From contig NZ_SJPI01000001.1 of NCBI RefSeq assembly GCF_007859865.1, positions 3,099,406 through 3,163,405 on the forward strand: a stretch of DNA of 64,000 bases, in the 5' to 3' direction. The notes beneath the pieces were generated by a model. The model was not told the DNA's origin. It was given only the letters and a program-made list of their open reading frames with translations, and ran no database searches. The translations under genes were made by a program, and so were the position numbers. Shown here one piece after another: positions 51,048-60,396 of the stretch. This stretch comes from Rubripirellula amarantea. GTDB lineage: Bacteria > Planctomycetota > Planctomycetia > Pirellulales > Pirellulaceae. Each line of letters opens with the position of its first letter. Within the stretch, counting starts at the first letter, position 1.

Positions 51048-52613
51048 ATGTTGAAACTACGTTTTCCATCGAAACTTCGTTGTGCTGTCGCTAGTGCGAT
51101 GGTGTTCGTTTTCTTTGACGTATCTGCTCGGGGGCAAGAACTTGGTCGCGTTTGGGTCGATGCCTCGGGCCTGCATTCGATCACTGCGACTTTGGTGCGG
51201 GTCGAGAATGATTCGGTGGTTTTGTTGCGAGCCGATGGTGGAGAGGTAAAGCTACCGCTTGGTCAACTCAGTCACGACGATCAGAAATACGTCTCCAATT
51301 ACAGCGAGAAGATCACTGCCGAGAACGGTTTGCGATCATCACCGCCGCCCAAGCCAGAGGTCGAACCGCTCGAGGCTTTGGAACTTCCCCAAGCATTATT
51401 TGAATCGGCCGAAAACAGCGTCCTGGAACTCGGTCCGGCATTGGTCATGGCGGGCGATGTTGGCCTGCCGAGGTCATTGCCAGCAGATCGTTCCCGATTT
51501 GCGTTTGGATGCCAAGACATCAACATCGAGATGGACAAGCTCGACTTCACCGACGATCGAGTTTCTCGACCGATTCCGATCATTACCACGGATAAATGGG
51601 ATACACGAACCACCTCGGTGATCATTTCGGCAAGCACCCAGGTCCGGTTCATGAAAGACACCGCGCGTCACCAAGTGGTGCGATTTGACTTTCAAGACGG
51701 GCGGCGTGTGGTAGCGATGCAGCATGATCGAAACGTCGCTCTTCTTGACCATGACCACGACAACCAGCGATCGTTAGTGTTGGTTGATCATGGTCCAGTG
51801 GGTGATGGCGGAAAGCTAGCGCTGGCCGAAGGATGGCAGGCTGACAATCTAAGGATCACCAATGCGCGAGCGGTTCCAGGGGCGTCCCCCATACAAACGC
51901 AGCCCAAGGTGCGGTGGGCGCGCTTCGTGGATGCCCAGCATGTGATCGTGGCGATTGATTCTTCAGTCGTGCTTTGGAATCTTGTTTCAGGTGAACCGAT
52001 CTATCGAATTGCTAACGTGGATCTGAAGGCGACACCGGCGCTATCAGGCGGGCACCGTTACTTGGCCATTCCCAGCTACGGAAAAGTCGATCTGCACGAA
52101 ACGGCAACCGGCAAGCGACTCGGGCAAATCAAGATTGAACCTAAGCTTCCCGCCGTTAGCTTTTCTCCCTATGGCGACTCTCTTGCGATCTCTACTTCTC
52201 GAAGAATTCGCGTTTGGAATCTGCCCGGTGCAGCCCTCGACTACGACGTCCAGGCTCGAGAAAGCCTCGGGCGTGAACCAACGGTATGGGTCAACCACGA
52301 GCTTTTGCTCACCAGCAGCGGCGTGTTGATGAGTCTGCCCATGGGACTTCCGATTTGGAAGTACGACGTCACAGCGTGTGAAGTCGCGTCGTTAGGTGAG
52401 CACGTTGCGATCTTGCGACGTGAGCCGATCGAGCAATTGGTGACTGTCAAGCTTCCGCATCCGGCAGCGCAGGTTACGCTTGAACATCTGCGTTCATCAT
52501 CTGTCGATATCGACGAATCGAGCTGGCGAATCGCGGGACGAAGTATGTGGAACGGGACACAGTGGGTGGACCGAGACGTGCGAATCGGTGCTAAGCCGAT
52601 CAGTCGTCGGTAA
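51048..52613 (+). CDS. SHD1-domain protein with beta-propeller-like region
   Basis: A 521-residue exported protein. A hydrophobic N-terminus (AVASAMVFVFFDVSARG) is probably a signal peptide. Residues 32-85 match the SLA1 homology domain 1 (RVWVDASGLHSITATLVRVENDSVVLL and LPLGQLSHDDQKYV), a domain known in yeast Sla1 and abundant in planctomycetes, where its function is unknown. The rest (about residues 140-521) shows repeated WD40-like strands such as VVLWNLVSGEPIYRI and RRIRVWNLPGAAL. ATG preferred over the GTG one codon upstream. The stop codon directly abuts the stop codon of nadA on the other strand. Confidence 0.75.
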   Translation: MLKLRFPSKLRCAVASAMVFVFFDVSARGQELGRVWVDASGLHSITATLVRVENDSVVLLRADGGEVKLPLGQLSHDDQKYVSNYSEKITAENGLRSSPPPKPEVEPLEALELPQALFESAENSVLELGPALVMAGDVGLPRSLPADRSRFAFGCQDINIEMDKLDFTDDRVSRPIPIITTDKWDTRTTSVIISASTQVRFMKDTARHQVVRFDFQDGRRVVAMQHDRNVALLDHDHDNQRSLVLVDHGPVGDGGKLALAEGWQADNLRITNARAVPGASPIQTQPKVRWARFVDAQHVIVAIDSSVVLWNLVSGEPIYRIANVDLKATPALSGGHRYLAIPSYGKVDLHETATGKRLGQIKIEPKLPAVSFSPYGDSLAISTSRRIRVWNLPGAALDYDVQARESLGREPTVWVNHELLLTSSGVLMSLPMGLPIWKYDVTACEVASLGEHVAILRREPIEQLVTVKLPHPAAQVTLEHLRSSSVDIDESSWRIAGRSMWNGTQWVDRDVRIGAKPISRR

Positions 52614-53810
52614 TCACTTCACGGCTAGCATTCGTTCTAACGCGATCAAGCTCCACTTCGTCGTTTCGTCGTCGACGTGGATTTGGTTGACAATGGCACC
52701 GTCGCGAAGGTTTTCCAGAGTCCAACACAAGTGCGGTAAGTCGATGCGGTACATCGTGGCGCACATGCAGACGACTGGACTAAGGAAATGAATTTCCTGT
52801 TCTGGATGTTCAGCCTTCAATCGGTTTACCAAGTGCAATTCAGTGCCGATTGCCCACTTCGTTCCCGGTGGGCTTTGCTCGACGGTTCGCAAAATTTTAC
52901 CGGTGCTTCCCGAGACGTCAGCCAAGTCATTGACTTCGCGAGGACATTCCGGGTGCACGAGGATTTTGATGCCCGGATATTGTTTTCGGAACTGATGCAC
53001 GTGTTCAGCGCGGAACATTTGGTGGACGCTGCAGTGACCTTTCCACAGAATCACTTTGCTGTCTTGCAACGCTTGTTCGCTGTTGCCACCTAGGTCCATT
53101 TCGTAAGGGTCCCACACCGGCATTTGTTCTTCGGTGATTCCCATCGTTAATGCTGTGTTGCGACCGAGGTGTTGGTCAGGGAAAAAGAAAACGCGATCGC
53201 CACGTTCGTAAGCCCACTCCATCACCGCCGCCGCGTTACTGCTTGTGCAAACGATGCCTCCATGCCGACCGCAGAACGCTTTTAAGCTTGCCGCACTGTT
53301 GATGTACGTGACCGGAATCACTCGCTCGGTATCGATCACTTCTGCCATATCGGCCCAAGCCGCTTCGACTTGCTTGATGCCAGCCATATCCGCCATCGAG
53401 CAACCCGCAGCCATATCAGGCAAGATCACCGTGACGCGGCGACCATTGCGTTCGGCAAGCTTGTCAGGCCGATTGGCCAAGATATCCGCCGTTTCGGCCA
53501 TGAAGTGCACGCCGCAGAAAACGATGGTTTCGCACGTCTTACTTGCCGCCGCTGATTCGCTTAGCAGATAGCTATCGCCGCGAAGGTCGGCATGTTCGAT
53601 CACCTGGTCCTGTTGGTAGTGGTGGCCGAGGATCATTAGACGATCACCGAGCTCTTGCCGAACGGCTGTGATGCGAGCGTTCAGTTCGTCTGCTTCTAAA
53701 GACTTGTAAGGCTTCAGCGGATGAACTTCGTTGGGGTTGGCCGTCAAAGCGACGAGGTTATCAGTAGCCAATGCACGGGGTCCTTGGGTCACGTGGTGAA
53801 GAAGGCTCAT
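52614..53810 (-). CDS. nadA: Quinolinate synthase
   Basis: NadA condenses iminoaspartate (from NadB) with dihydroxyacetone phosphate to give quinolinate, the precursor of NAD. The 398-residue chain shows MILGHHYQQDQVIEHAD, CGVHFMAETADIL (first cluster Cys), LPDMAAGCSMADM, VTYINSAASLKAFCGRHGGIVCTSSNAA (second cluster Cys) and HPECPREVNDLAD (third cluster Cys), the three ligands of the oxygen-sensitive 4Fe-4S cluster. Its length of about 400 matches the longer NadA type. No nadB or nadC nearby. ATG start. Confidence 0.95.
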   Translation of the reverse strand: MSLLHHVTQGPRALATDNLVALTANPNEVHPLKPYKSLEADELNARITAVRQELGDRLMILGHHYQQDQVIEHADLRGDSYLLSESAAASKTCETIVFCGVHFMAETADILANRPDKLAERNGRRVTVILPDMAAGCSMADMAGIKQVEAAWADMAEVIDTERVIPVTYINSAASLKAFCGRHGGIVCTSSNAAAVMEWAYERGDRVFFFPDQHLGRNTALTMGITEEQMPVWDPYEMDLGGNSEQALQDSKVILWKGHCSVHQMFRAEHVHQFRKQYPGIKILVHPECPREVNDLADVSGSTGKILRTVEQSPPGTKWAIGTELHLVNRLKAEHPEQEIHFLSPVVCMCATMYRIDLPHLCWTLENLRDGAIVNQIHVDDETTKWSLIALERMLAVK

Positions 53811-53888
53811 TGTACCATCCCACTTAGCAAGCGGCCCATGCCCTCAAATTCCAATCCCTTTGCCCCCAATCGAAGGTCATCAAGGACT

Positions 53889-53916
53889 GTATTTCAGAGC
53901 CAGTATTTCAAAGCCA
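53889..53916 (+). repeat. 14-nt direct repeat, 2 copies
   Basis: gtatttcagagcca (53889-53902) is followed at once by gtatttcaaagcca (53903-53916), differing at one base. Located between nadA and tRNA-His. Confidence 0.75.
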
Positions 53917-54079
53917 CAGTCAGGGAATCTTTGCACCCGAGCCCAAGCCACCCAAGCCCTGATCGCCAAATCGTTAAAACCCGAACCAATCCGAGCGGAA
54001 TCTGTCCTTGCTGTTCGTGAGGCCAGGCTTCTGCCCGTTGACCAGGGTCCTGGCCATGGATAAATTGACGTCTCACGCG

Positions 54080-54153
54080 GTGGCTGTAGCTCAGTTGGTT
54101 AGAGCGTCGGATTGTGATTCCGAATGTCGGGGGTTCAAATCCCCTCAGTCACC
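54080..54153 (+). tRNA. tRNA-His (anticodon GTG)
   Basis: Plus-strand cloverleaf: acceptor GTGGCTG pairing with CAGTCAC, D-arm GCTCAGTTGGTTAGAGC, anticodon stem TCGGA/TCCGA around loop TTGTGAT (anticodon GTG), T-arm GGGGG-TTCAAAT-CCCCT. Discriminator C at 54153 and an encoded G at 54079 (position -1) fit the tRNA-His identity pair. CCA is not encoded. Confidence 0.95.
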
Positions 54154-54186
54154 CTTTCAAAAGCACCGTCTTTTGCCGGCCAAAAC

Positions 54187-54306
54187 GCGTTTTGATGTTA
54201 CGGCCTGCGTTTTGATGCCTGGGCAAGCGATTTTTCGTTGCAGCTCGAATTCTTTCGCTACAGCCAGCGTTTCGTCACTGCAGCCCGCGTTTCTTCGCAA
54301 CCGCTC
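54187..54306 (+). repeat. 20-nt degenerate tandem repeat, 6 copies
   Basis: Six 20-nt units begin at 54187, 54207, 54227, 54247, 54267 and 54287. Most start gcg followed by a T-rich stretch and end near a gcc/cag element (for example gcgttttgatg in units 1 and 2, gcgtttc in units 5 and 6). They lie between tRNA-His and the 3' end of the polysaccharide deacetylase gene. Confidence 0.75.
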
Positions 54307-54343
54307 AATGGCATTCGGCCCCGTCCATTTGATGCGGGCTCCA

Positions 54344-55240
54344 TCACCCCGGCTGACCTTGCTCGCCGACGTGCTTTCTCCAGTATTCTTCCATGTTTCC
54401 ATTCGCGAAGTAACGGACATGAGGTACCGGCCACTCGGCCTCGAAGTGATGGCGTGGAATCAACATCATCGGCGTGCGGCCACCAACTACCGTGCCGCGA
54501 TGGATGCCAAAACCGGCCCGATAGCCAGCCACCTTCGTCTGCTGAAATGTTGTCGAGTCATAGTCACCAGGCTTGCCGTACGGATAGGCGATCGTAGTGC
54601 ATGGTCGCCCGAGCTGCGTTTCGATTTCAGCTTTGGATCCCCGCAGTTCGTCATCAAGCGATTCAGGTTCGTTTGAAAGCGAGGCCAGACGCACGTGAGT
54701 TTTGGTATGCGATCCTACATCGAAACCGTTTGTGATCATCTGCCGCAGATCATCCCATGTGGCCATTTCTAATACGTCTCGGTATTCAGCGATCTCGAGG
54801 GAAAAGTGAGCGGCGTTGTCCCAGTCCGATCCGATCCAATGGGTAGGAGCGAACATGATCATAGAAACCTGTTCGTCGCACAAAATGGGAAGCGCGTTGC
54901 GTATGACGTTCCTGTACCCATCGTCAAACGATAGGTGAAAGTACCGACCATCAATTTTGTTGTTTCCTTCGGCCATCGCTAGGCAAGTTTCCGTGTCGAT
55001 AAACTGCCCTCGGTGTTTGAGCATCTGAATCAATCGCAAGAACTCAGTGCGTTGATCATCAAAAACATGGTGACATGCGAGGCAACGAAGAAACGTGGAC
55101 TCGTCTTTGGTGTCGAGCCAACTTTTGACACGCAATGTCATGTCACGCATGGTTCGGCGAAGCATGGCTCTTGCACCAAAACGGCGCACCACGGTGTCTC
55201 GCCAAGTGGTCGCATAGGCTTTGTGAGGATTGTTACTCAT
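54344..55240 (-). CDS. Polysaccharide deacetylase (NodB homology domain)
   Basis: A 298-residue NodB-type deacetylase probably acting on N-acetylated sugars of a glycan. Metal site: FHLSFDDGYRN (Asp-Asp motif) and VGSHTKTHVRL (His-x3-His). The AYPYGKPGDYD motif follows. The N-terminal 60 residues are Cys/His-bearing (RCLACHHVFDDQRTEFLRL), but no zinc ribbon is complete. No signal peptide is visible, so it may act in the cytoplasm on lipid-linked intermediates. ATG start in a 4-nt ATGA overlap with the upstream GT4 gene, and so in the same transcript as GT4 and the pyruvyl transferase. Confidence 0.87.
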   Translation of the reverse strand: MSNNPHKAYATTWRDTVVRRFGARAMLRRTMRDMTLRVKSWLDTKDESTFLRCLACHHVFDDQRTEFLRLIQMLKHRGQFIDTETCLAMAEGNNKIDGRYFHLSFDDGYRNVIRNALPILCDEQVSMIMFAPTHWIGSDWDNAAHFSLEIAEYRDVLEMATWDDLRQMITNGFDVGSHTKTHVRLASLSNEPESLDDELRGSKAEIETQLGRPCTTIAYPYGKPGDYDSTTFQQTKVAGYRAGFGIHRGTVVGGRTPMMLIPRHHFEAEWPVPHVRYFANGNMEEYWRKHVGEQGQPG

Positions 55241-56421
55241 GAGTCGACATGCCCTGGTTCAGGGACATCTTTTCCCGCGATGGAAAATGCTAACGACTGC
55301 ATGGCAGCTTTGGTTGCCGATTCCAATTGTTTGCCACGACGAATCGCTGCCTCCGAAGCGATTTGATGCGACACCGGATCCGACATCCATTGCCTGATCT
55401 GTTCCGAGGCGCGATCCGCGAATCGAACGTCGGGTGGAACGATCAACCCGGCCCCAGCGATAAGGCAGGGGATACAGGCACGGTCAACGGAAATCACTGG
55501 CACTCCATAGGCAAGAGATTCGTTCAGCACGATTCCCCAGGAATCAATTTTCGATGGGAATAGAAAGCCATCGATGTCTTGGAAGAACTTCACTTTGTCA
55601 TCATCGTAAACGGCACCACGATACTCTATTCGACCCCCATGATTCGCGATCGCTTGATCGAGTAGCCGACGATCTGACGCGCCGTGACAGGGACCGGCAA
55701 GGACAAGTCGAACCGAGTCGTCGTTCTTAGCAACCATTTCAAACGTTTCGATGATCTCGAGAAGTCCTTTGTCAATTGAAAGATTGCTGAGATGGCCGAC
55801 TATGAAACCCCGACGTTGCCCAGCCGCGTCGGGCAATTCGTTGCGTGATTGAACATCGGATGGAACATCGGATGGGGCAACGCAATCGACGACCATGGGA
55901 GGCACAATCAACGCATTCACGGTCGAACGGTAGGCAAGGTTGAAGTCGTCAACCATCCGCTGACATGCCATGACGTGCTGAGTGTTTCGAGGGGCGATAT
56001 GCAACAGTAATCGCATTCTGCGATCGGGGACCTCGATATAGTTGACGACGTGATGGTGCAGGATGCAGCGAAATCCACGCGCTCGAGCCGCGGCCACGTG
56101 CAGCAGATTGTAGATCAGGCCCGCGCGAGAATTTACCACCATGTAGATAGATTCGTTTCCTCGACACTTCCAGCTCAAAATCACCAACGTCGCTTGAAAG
56201 CTGACCAGCATTTTTTTCAATCGCCATAATGGCCGGCTATCGCAGAACGAAGTTCCCAGATCATGTTCCCGAAGTGAACAACACGAACGCAATCGGGAAA
56301 CGATTTGCTCGGTCGAATAGGTCATTCCCGTTCGTGGACCAGGCAACGCACCCACGAAGGAAGCAAAACGGCTCATCGCTTGCGGATCACTCGTCTCTAT
56401 TTGACGCCCAGCGGTGCTCAT
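55237..56421 (-). CDS. Glycosyltransferase family 4 protein
   Basis: A 394-residue GT-B fold transferase. The C-terminal half has VGHLSNLSIDKGLLEIIETF, RLVLAGPCHG, FLFPSKIDSWGIVLNESLAYGVPVIS (the E-x7-E motif of GT4 with the catalytic/nucleotide-binding glutamates). The N-terminal half contains HHHVVNYIEVPDRRM. The start at 56421 (MSTAG) is chosen because it gives the common 4-nt ATGA overlap with the upstream pyruvyl transferase gene; an in-frame start 51 nt upstream exists. Sugar and acceptor unknown. Confidence 0.85.
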   Translation of the reverse strand: MSTAGRQIETSDPQAMSRFASFVGALPGPRTGMTYSTEQIVSRLRSCCSLREHDLGTSFCDSRPLWRLKKMLVSFQATLVILSWKCRGNESIYMVVNSRAGLIYNLLHVAAARARGFRCILHHHVVNYIEVPDRRMRLLLHIAPRNTQHVMACQRMVDDFNLAYRSTVNALIVPPMVVDCVAPSDVPSDVQSRNELPDAAGQRRGFIVGHLSNLSIDKGLLEIIETFEMVAKNDDSVRLVLAGPCHGASDRRLLDQAIANHGGRIEYRGAVYDDDKVKFFQDIDGFLFPSKIDSWGIVLNESLAYGVPVISVDRACIPCLIAGAGLIVPPDVRFADRASEQIRQWMSDPVSHQIASEAAIRRGKQLESATKAAMQSLAFSIAGKDVPEPGHVDS

Positions 56422-57518
56422 GCCGTTCGCCTGCGATTTCGCGTCTCGAGTAAGCCATCGATATTCTTCCAAGCTGATGGCAACAATGAATCGACGCTGG
56501 GGGACCCGTGCGCAATCGCTTCGTCGATTAGCCGCTTCAAGTCGGTAGTTGTCATCAGCTCGGGATCGTACAGCGGAAAGCCCACTCGCTTTGCAAGCGA
56601 CTTTACTTTGTTGCTCTTTGCGATTCCAACCACCGGTACCGAGTTGATCAACGCCAAGATCAATGGATGCATCCTAACACTGATCACACAGGCAGCGTTG
56701 GCGTACGTCGCGAGAACCTCGCGAGGAGCATCGCAGTTTTGCCAACGGATGGACGTGTCAGTGATGTCAGCTTGAAGTTGACAAAGCAATCCCGCATCAA
56801 AGTTCTCGCGAACGTCACTGGATACCACGATCAGAGATCGATCCGGAAACGAATCACGCAGGAAAGCGATCAACGTTCGATAGAATGATGCATCAGCGAA
56901 CGAACGCAGTGGGCTTCGGTGCAATCCAATGACGATCGATGACTTGGACGAACAAGACAGTGCTTGATTCGGCTCAGCTAAGACCGCCGAAAAGACGACG
57001 TCGGCTGTTGATTTCAATCGCTTGGGCTGGCATCCGGCAGCGATCAGCATCGCGTGCGAAAAATCATCGCGACAGCCGATCCAGTCCGAACTGGCAACGA
57101 TTCGTCGTGCCAGCCAACGAGAGCGAAAACGGGTTACCCCTTCCGTACCGATTCCAATCAACCTCGCACGCTGGCCTCGCAGTCTTCCCATCCAACACAA
57201 TAGCAGCACAAAAAGCATGCCCTTGCTTGACCGATCGCCCGTCAGCATTTGGCCACCGCCGATAACAAGACGGTGTGTTTTCAGTAAGCGAAAGAGTAAT
57301 CCGATACGATCGGCCTTGACCATCCGAACCCCACGACGCTGGTAATCTCGTGAGATTGTTTCGCTTATTCTCGTGCAAATTCCGGTCACGGACGCGGGGG
57401 CATATTCTTGTTCAAGCATGCTCCAAACACTATCGAGAATCGCTTCATCGCCTGAATTCCAGCCCCCAAAATAGCCGAAGACAAGAAACTGATTTGACTT
57501 TGCAGGTACTTCATCCAT
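56418..57518 (-). CDS. Polysaccharide pyruvyl transferase family protein
   Basis: A 366-residue member of the CsaB/WcaK/PssM family, which transfers pyruvate from PEP to sugars of cell-wall or exopolysaccharides as a ketal. Marks: FGYFGGWNSGDEAILDSV near the N-terminus, VIGGGQMLTGDRSSKG, WIGCRDDFSHAML and, near the C-terminus, VISVRMHPLILALINSVPVVGIAKSNKVKSL-type sequence. The ATG at 57518 starts just before the FGYFGGWNSGDEA block; a GTG six codons upstream is in frame. First gene of the operon with GT4 and deacetylase. Confidence 0.85.
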   Translation of the reverse strand: MDEVPAKSNQFLVFGYFGGWNSGDEAILDSVWSMLEQEYAPASVTGICTRISETISRDYQRRGVRMVKADRIGLLFRLLKTHRLVIGGGQMLTGDRSSKGMLFVLLLCWMGRLRGQRARLIGIGTEGVTRFRSRWLARRIVASSDWIGCRDDFSHAMLIAAGCQPKRLKSTADVVFSAVLAEPNQALSCSSKSSIVIGLHRSPLRSFADASFYRTLIAFLRDSFPDRSLIVVSSDVRENFDAGLLCQLQADITDTSIRWQNCDAPREVLATYANAACVISVRMHPLILALINSVPVVGIAKSNKVKSLAKRVGFPLYDPELMTTTDLKRLIDEAIAHGSPSVDSLLPSAWKNIDGLLETRNRRRTA

Positions 57519-57728
57519 ATCAGTCACGCTTTCCACACGCCATTCGCCCGCTCTCGAAGGCCGTCGAAGAGTTGAATAAGGAGGGTGATAGATTTTATTG
57601 CTTGGACTAGGCTCAGCTTAATCCAACGGACCCAAGAGTTTGCGTGGGATAGGACCGACTTCACGATAACTTTGCGAAAAACGGCGTCGACTTGAGAGTG
57701 CATCTGAGACTTCCTACGATTGAAAGTT

Positions 57729-59111
57729 ATGTCAACGAACATCATCGACATCGAAACACTCATCATCGGCGCCGGCCCGGGCGGTTTAGCGACGGCGTAT
57801 CAGCTCGCAAAGTCCGGTTGCAAGTCCCTCACGGTGGAACAGTCTGATCAACCCGGCGGGTTGATGCGGTCGTTTGTCCACGGTGAATTCACTCTCGACA
57901 TTGGACGCAAGGAACTTCCGGGACGTTTGTCGGACGTCGATCAGCTTTGGAGCGAAGTGCTAGGCGCCGACCTTTGCAACTACGATCGGCGGCTTGGTGT
58001 CTTGTACCAGGGGAAGATTTACGAAACCGAACGTTCGCACGGTGGACTGACTTATGGCATGTCGCCACTGGAATTCTTAGGCGGTTTGACGCAGATGATC
58101 GGCGGGCGATTAAGCAGTCGCAATACGCCGGTCACTTACCAGGATCAGGTCTATCGGCGCATTGGCGAACGGTTTGCCAAAATTTTCTACCAAGGATACG
58201 ACCAGAAGATCGGGGGTGTCCGTTGGGATCAACGACAGGCCGAAGTGGAAAGCACAACTAAGACGGCGACGACTAGTTGGCGACACATTTTGCGTCGAGC
58301 GTTTGCGGCAAAGTCCACTCCGATTCCTTGGCGCCATCCTGCGTACGGGTCGGGGCAGGTCTGCACTTCGCTGCATCAGCAAGCTGCTGATCGTGGCGCC
58401 GAATTTTGGTTTGATACGGCAGTCAGTAAGATCGGAACCGAGGGTGATCGTGTCACGGAAGTTCGCGTGATGCGAGGTGGTGATGAGTGCCAGCTTCGCC
58501 CCAAGACTGTGGTGTCGAGTTTGCCCATCGAGATTTTGGCTCGCCTGCTTGACCTGCCAGCACCCACTGCGAAGCCGTCAGTTGCCGAACGTCGCAGCAC
58601 TATTTGTGTTTATCTGTTTTTCGACGAACCACCACGGTTTCCACATAGCTGGCTAAAGGTCACCTGTCCGAGGCTTAAAGCCGGACGCGTCACCAACTAT
58701 TCCATCTTCAGCCGCAAGATGGTTCCCTCGGGAAAGACCTGCCTGTGTGTGGAGTTTTGTTGCTTGGGACAGGATCCGCTGTTGGATGAAAGCGATGAAC
58801 GTTTGAAAGAACTAGCGCTCGCTGAGGTCGCCGGTGCCAATCTGGTTGATAAAGCTAGGTTCTCTGACCACCTTGTTCGGCGATTGCCGGGTGTCGATGG
58901 TGCAACGGACCTAAACGATTGGTGGAACCCAACCCGTCGTGAGATGCTTGATAGGTCACGGAAGTTCGCGAACCTGTACTGCATTTGCCAACCCGGTACG
59001 GACTACGCCTCGTGGTGCGGTTTAGAGGCAGCCAATGCAATCGTCCAGGGAAGTCGTTCATCGTTTGATCGCGACATGGACCCCGCGGCGTTATTTGGTT
59101 TGCCGGGCTGA
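57729..59111 (+). CDS. FAD-dependent amine-oxidase-like protein
   Basis: A 460-residue flavoprotein. The dinucleotide-binding motif is LIIGAGPGGLATAYQL at about residues 11-26, followed by VEQSDQPGGLMRSF. The closest types are protoporphyrinogen oxidase-like and UDP-galactopyranose mutase-like NAD(P)-binding amine oxidases. The polysaccharide neighbourhood favours a sugar-nucleotide or lipid-linked-sugar role, but this is inferred. Divergent from the pyruvyl transferase gene. ATG chosen; a TTG three codons upstream is less likely. Confidence 0.7.
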   Translation: MSTNIIDIETLIIGAGPGGLATAYQLAKSGCKSLTVEQSDQPGGLMRSFVHGEFTLDIGRKELPGRLSDVDQLWSEVLGADLCNYDRRLGVLYQGKIYETERSHGGLTYGMSPLEFLGGLTQMIGGRLSSRNTPVTYQDQVYRRIGERFAKIFYQGYDQKIGGVRWDQRQAEVESTTKTATTSWRHILRRAFAAKSTPIPWRHPAYGSGQVCTSLHQQAADRGAEFWFDTAVSKIGTEGDRVTEVRVMRGGDECQLRPKTVVSSLPIEILARLLDLPAPTAKPSVAERRSTICVYLFFDEPPRFPHSWLKVTCPRLKAGRVTNYSIFSRKMVPSGKTCLCVEFCCLGQDPLLDESDERLKELALAEVAGANLVDKARFSDHLVRRLPGVDGATDLNDWWNPTRREMLDRSRKFANLYCICQPGTDYASWCGLEAANAIVQGSRSSFDRDMDPAALFGLPG

Positions 59112-59204
59112 CGCAGAAGCAGCATTACGGCTTGTTGCTCTTTAGCGATCGATTGAACGATAAGCGGGCTAACAGCAGCTTGGCGAGTGCGACAGGCCGC
59201 GCGA

Positions 59205-60113
59205 CTAAGATCGCCAGTTCGATAAGTCTCGGTCAAGTAACTCTTCGAGCAACGCGACTTCGGTTTCAAAAGCATTAATCAATTCGGTTCGAAAAGATCG
59301 CTCCAGTTCACTCTTGGGCTGCTTCTTCATCGACATTTGCTTTTTTGCACGGTCGGCGAATTGATAGAATGGTCCTTTAAGGGTCCGCTTGAGCGTCTGG
59401 GTCAGCGTTCTGGCTTGGTCACTTTGCAATAGACGTGTCAACCACTTTGCACGAGCCGCCATTGCCTCGTTGACCAACGGAAATTCCTTGCGACCGTCGT
59501 CCGGCAGGTCCAGGAACGAAAGGATGCGTCGATAAACATTGCCGGGTGACGTACGAAAGTCGTCGTGCAAGACAACAAGTAGTTGATTGCTGGGAACGAT
59601 GTTCATGGCACGCTTGACTTGTTGTCCTAGATTGCCCACGGTCTTGTACTGAAGCATGACCGGGTTGAGGCACGCCTTTGGCACGTTGCTCGCTTGAGCA
59701 CGCTCAGTTTGTCGAGCCCACGCTCGTTCGAAGTCGGGCTCGTCGTCCCAACCGCTGAAGCAATTGTGAGTGTGAAGCGAATGCACAAGGTCGACCGGAT
59801 TGCGGAGCAGCACAATGATTCGAGCTGCGGCGTTGAACTGAAGAATGTTCTTCAACGCAATTTCTGACACGAGATAGTTGGTCGATCCTTCGCCCACCGC
59901 TAAGTAGGGTTCACCCGCGCCGGCGAACAGTTCGAGGTATTGATCGACGCTATTGATTCCGTAACTTTCACGGATCCCGGGCATATCGTCGCTCCAGAAG
60001 CAGGGCTCCTTGGGGTTGCAAAAGAAAACGTTTGGATGGTCGCGAAGATAGACGCTGATCGCAGTCGTACCACACTTAGGCGCCCCGACGAGGAAGAAAT
60101 TGGGAGCAGGCAT
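59205..60113 (-). CDS. Sulfotransferase
   Basis: A 302-residue PAPS-dependent sulfotransferase. The 5'-phosphosulfate loop is VGAPKCGTTAISVYLRDHP, and the 3'-phosphate-binding stretch is VLLRNPVDLVHSLHTHN. A later KEFPLVNEAMAARAKWL region is typical of heparan-sulfate-type sulfotransferase relatives. It could sulfate a surface polysaccharide. ATG at 60113; a TTG two codons upstream is also possible. Minus strand, convergent with the FAD enzyme gene. Confidence 0.88.
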   Translation of the reverse strand: MPAPNFFLVGAPKCGTTAISVYLRDHPNVFFCNPKEPCFWSDDMPGIRESYGINSVDQYLELFAGAGEPYLAVGEGSTNYLVSEIALKNILQFNAAARIIVLLRNPVDLVHSLHTHNCFSGWDDEPDFERAWARQTERAQASNVPKACLNPVMLQYKTVGNLGQQVKRAMNIVPSNQLLVVLHDDFRTSPGNVYRRILSFLDLPDDGRKEFPLVNEAMAARAKWLTRLLQSDQARTLTQTLKRTLKGPFYQFADRAKKQMSMKKQPKSELERSFRTELINAFETEVALLEELLDRDLSNWRS

Positions 60114-60396
60114 GGTCAAGCGGTGGAGGTAGACGCTGGGATACAGCTAGTAGTCTAGTCGATCATAGCGTTGGGTGATGCAGAGCCCGAGGCCAGGATC
60201 TATCGCCCCAGTTGGCAACCACCCCAAATTGCACGCAACCGCACGCTCCCACATTCGCTTTATCGCTATTCGAGTTTTACACACGCCTTATTAAAGCGTT
60301 GTCGACCATCGGCGACCTAGGCCATCGCGACATCGACGATATCGGCACTGTAACTCAGATGGCCAACTCAGTTAGTCAACTTCAGCAGCGTGTTCT

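Noticed and set aside
54008-54676. Long plus-strand frame over tRNA-His and antisense to the deacetylase
   Set aside because: It translates the tRNA into the well-known false peptide AQLVRASDCDSECRGFKS, and the rest is antisense to a clear deacetylase gene.
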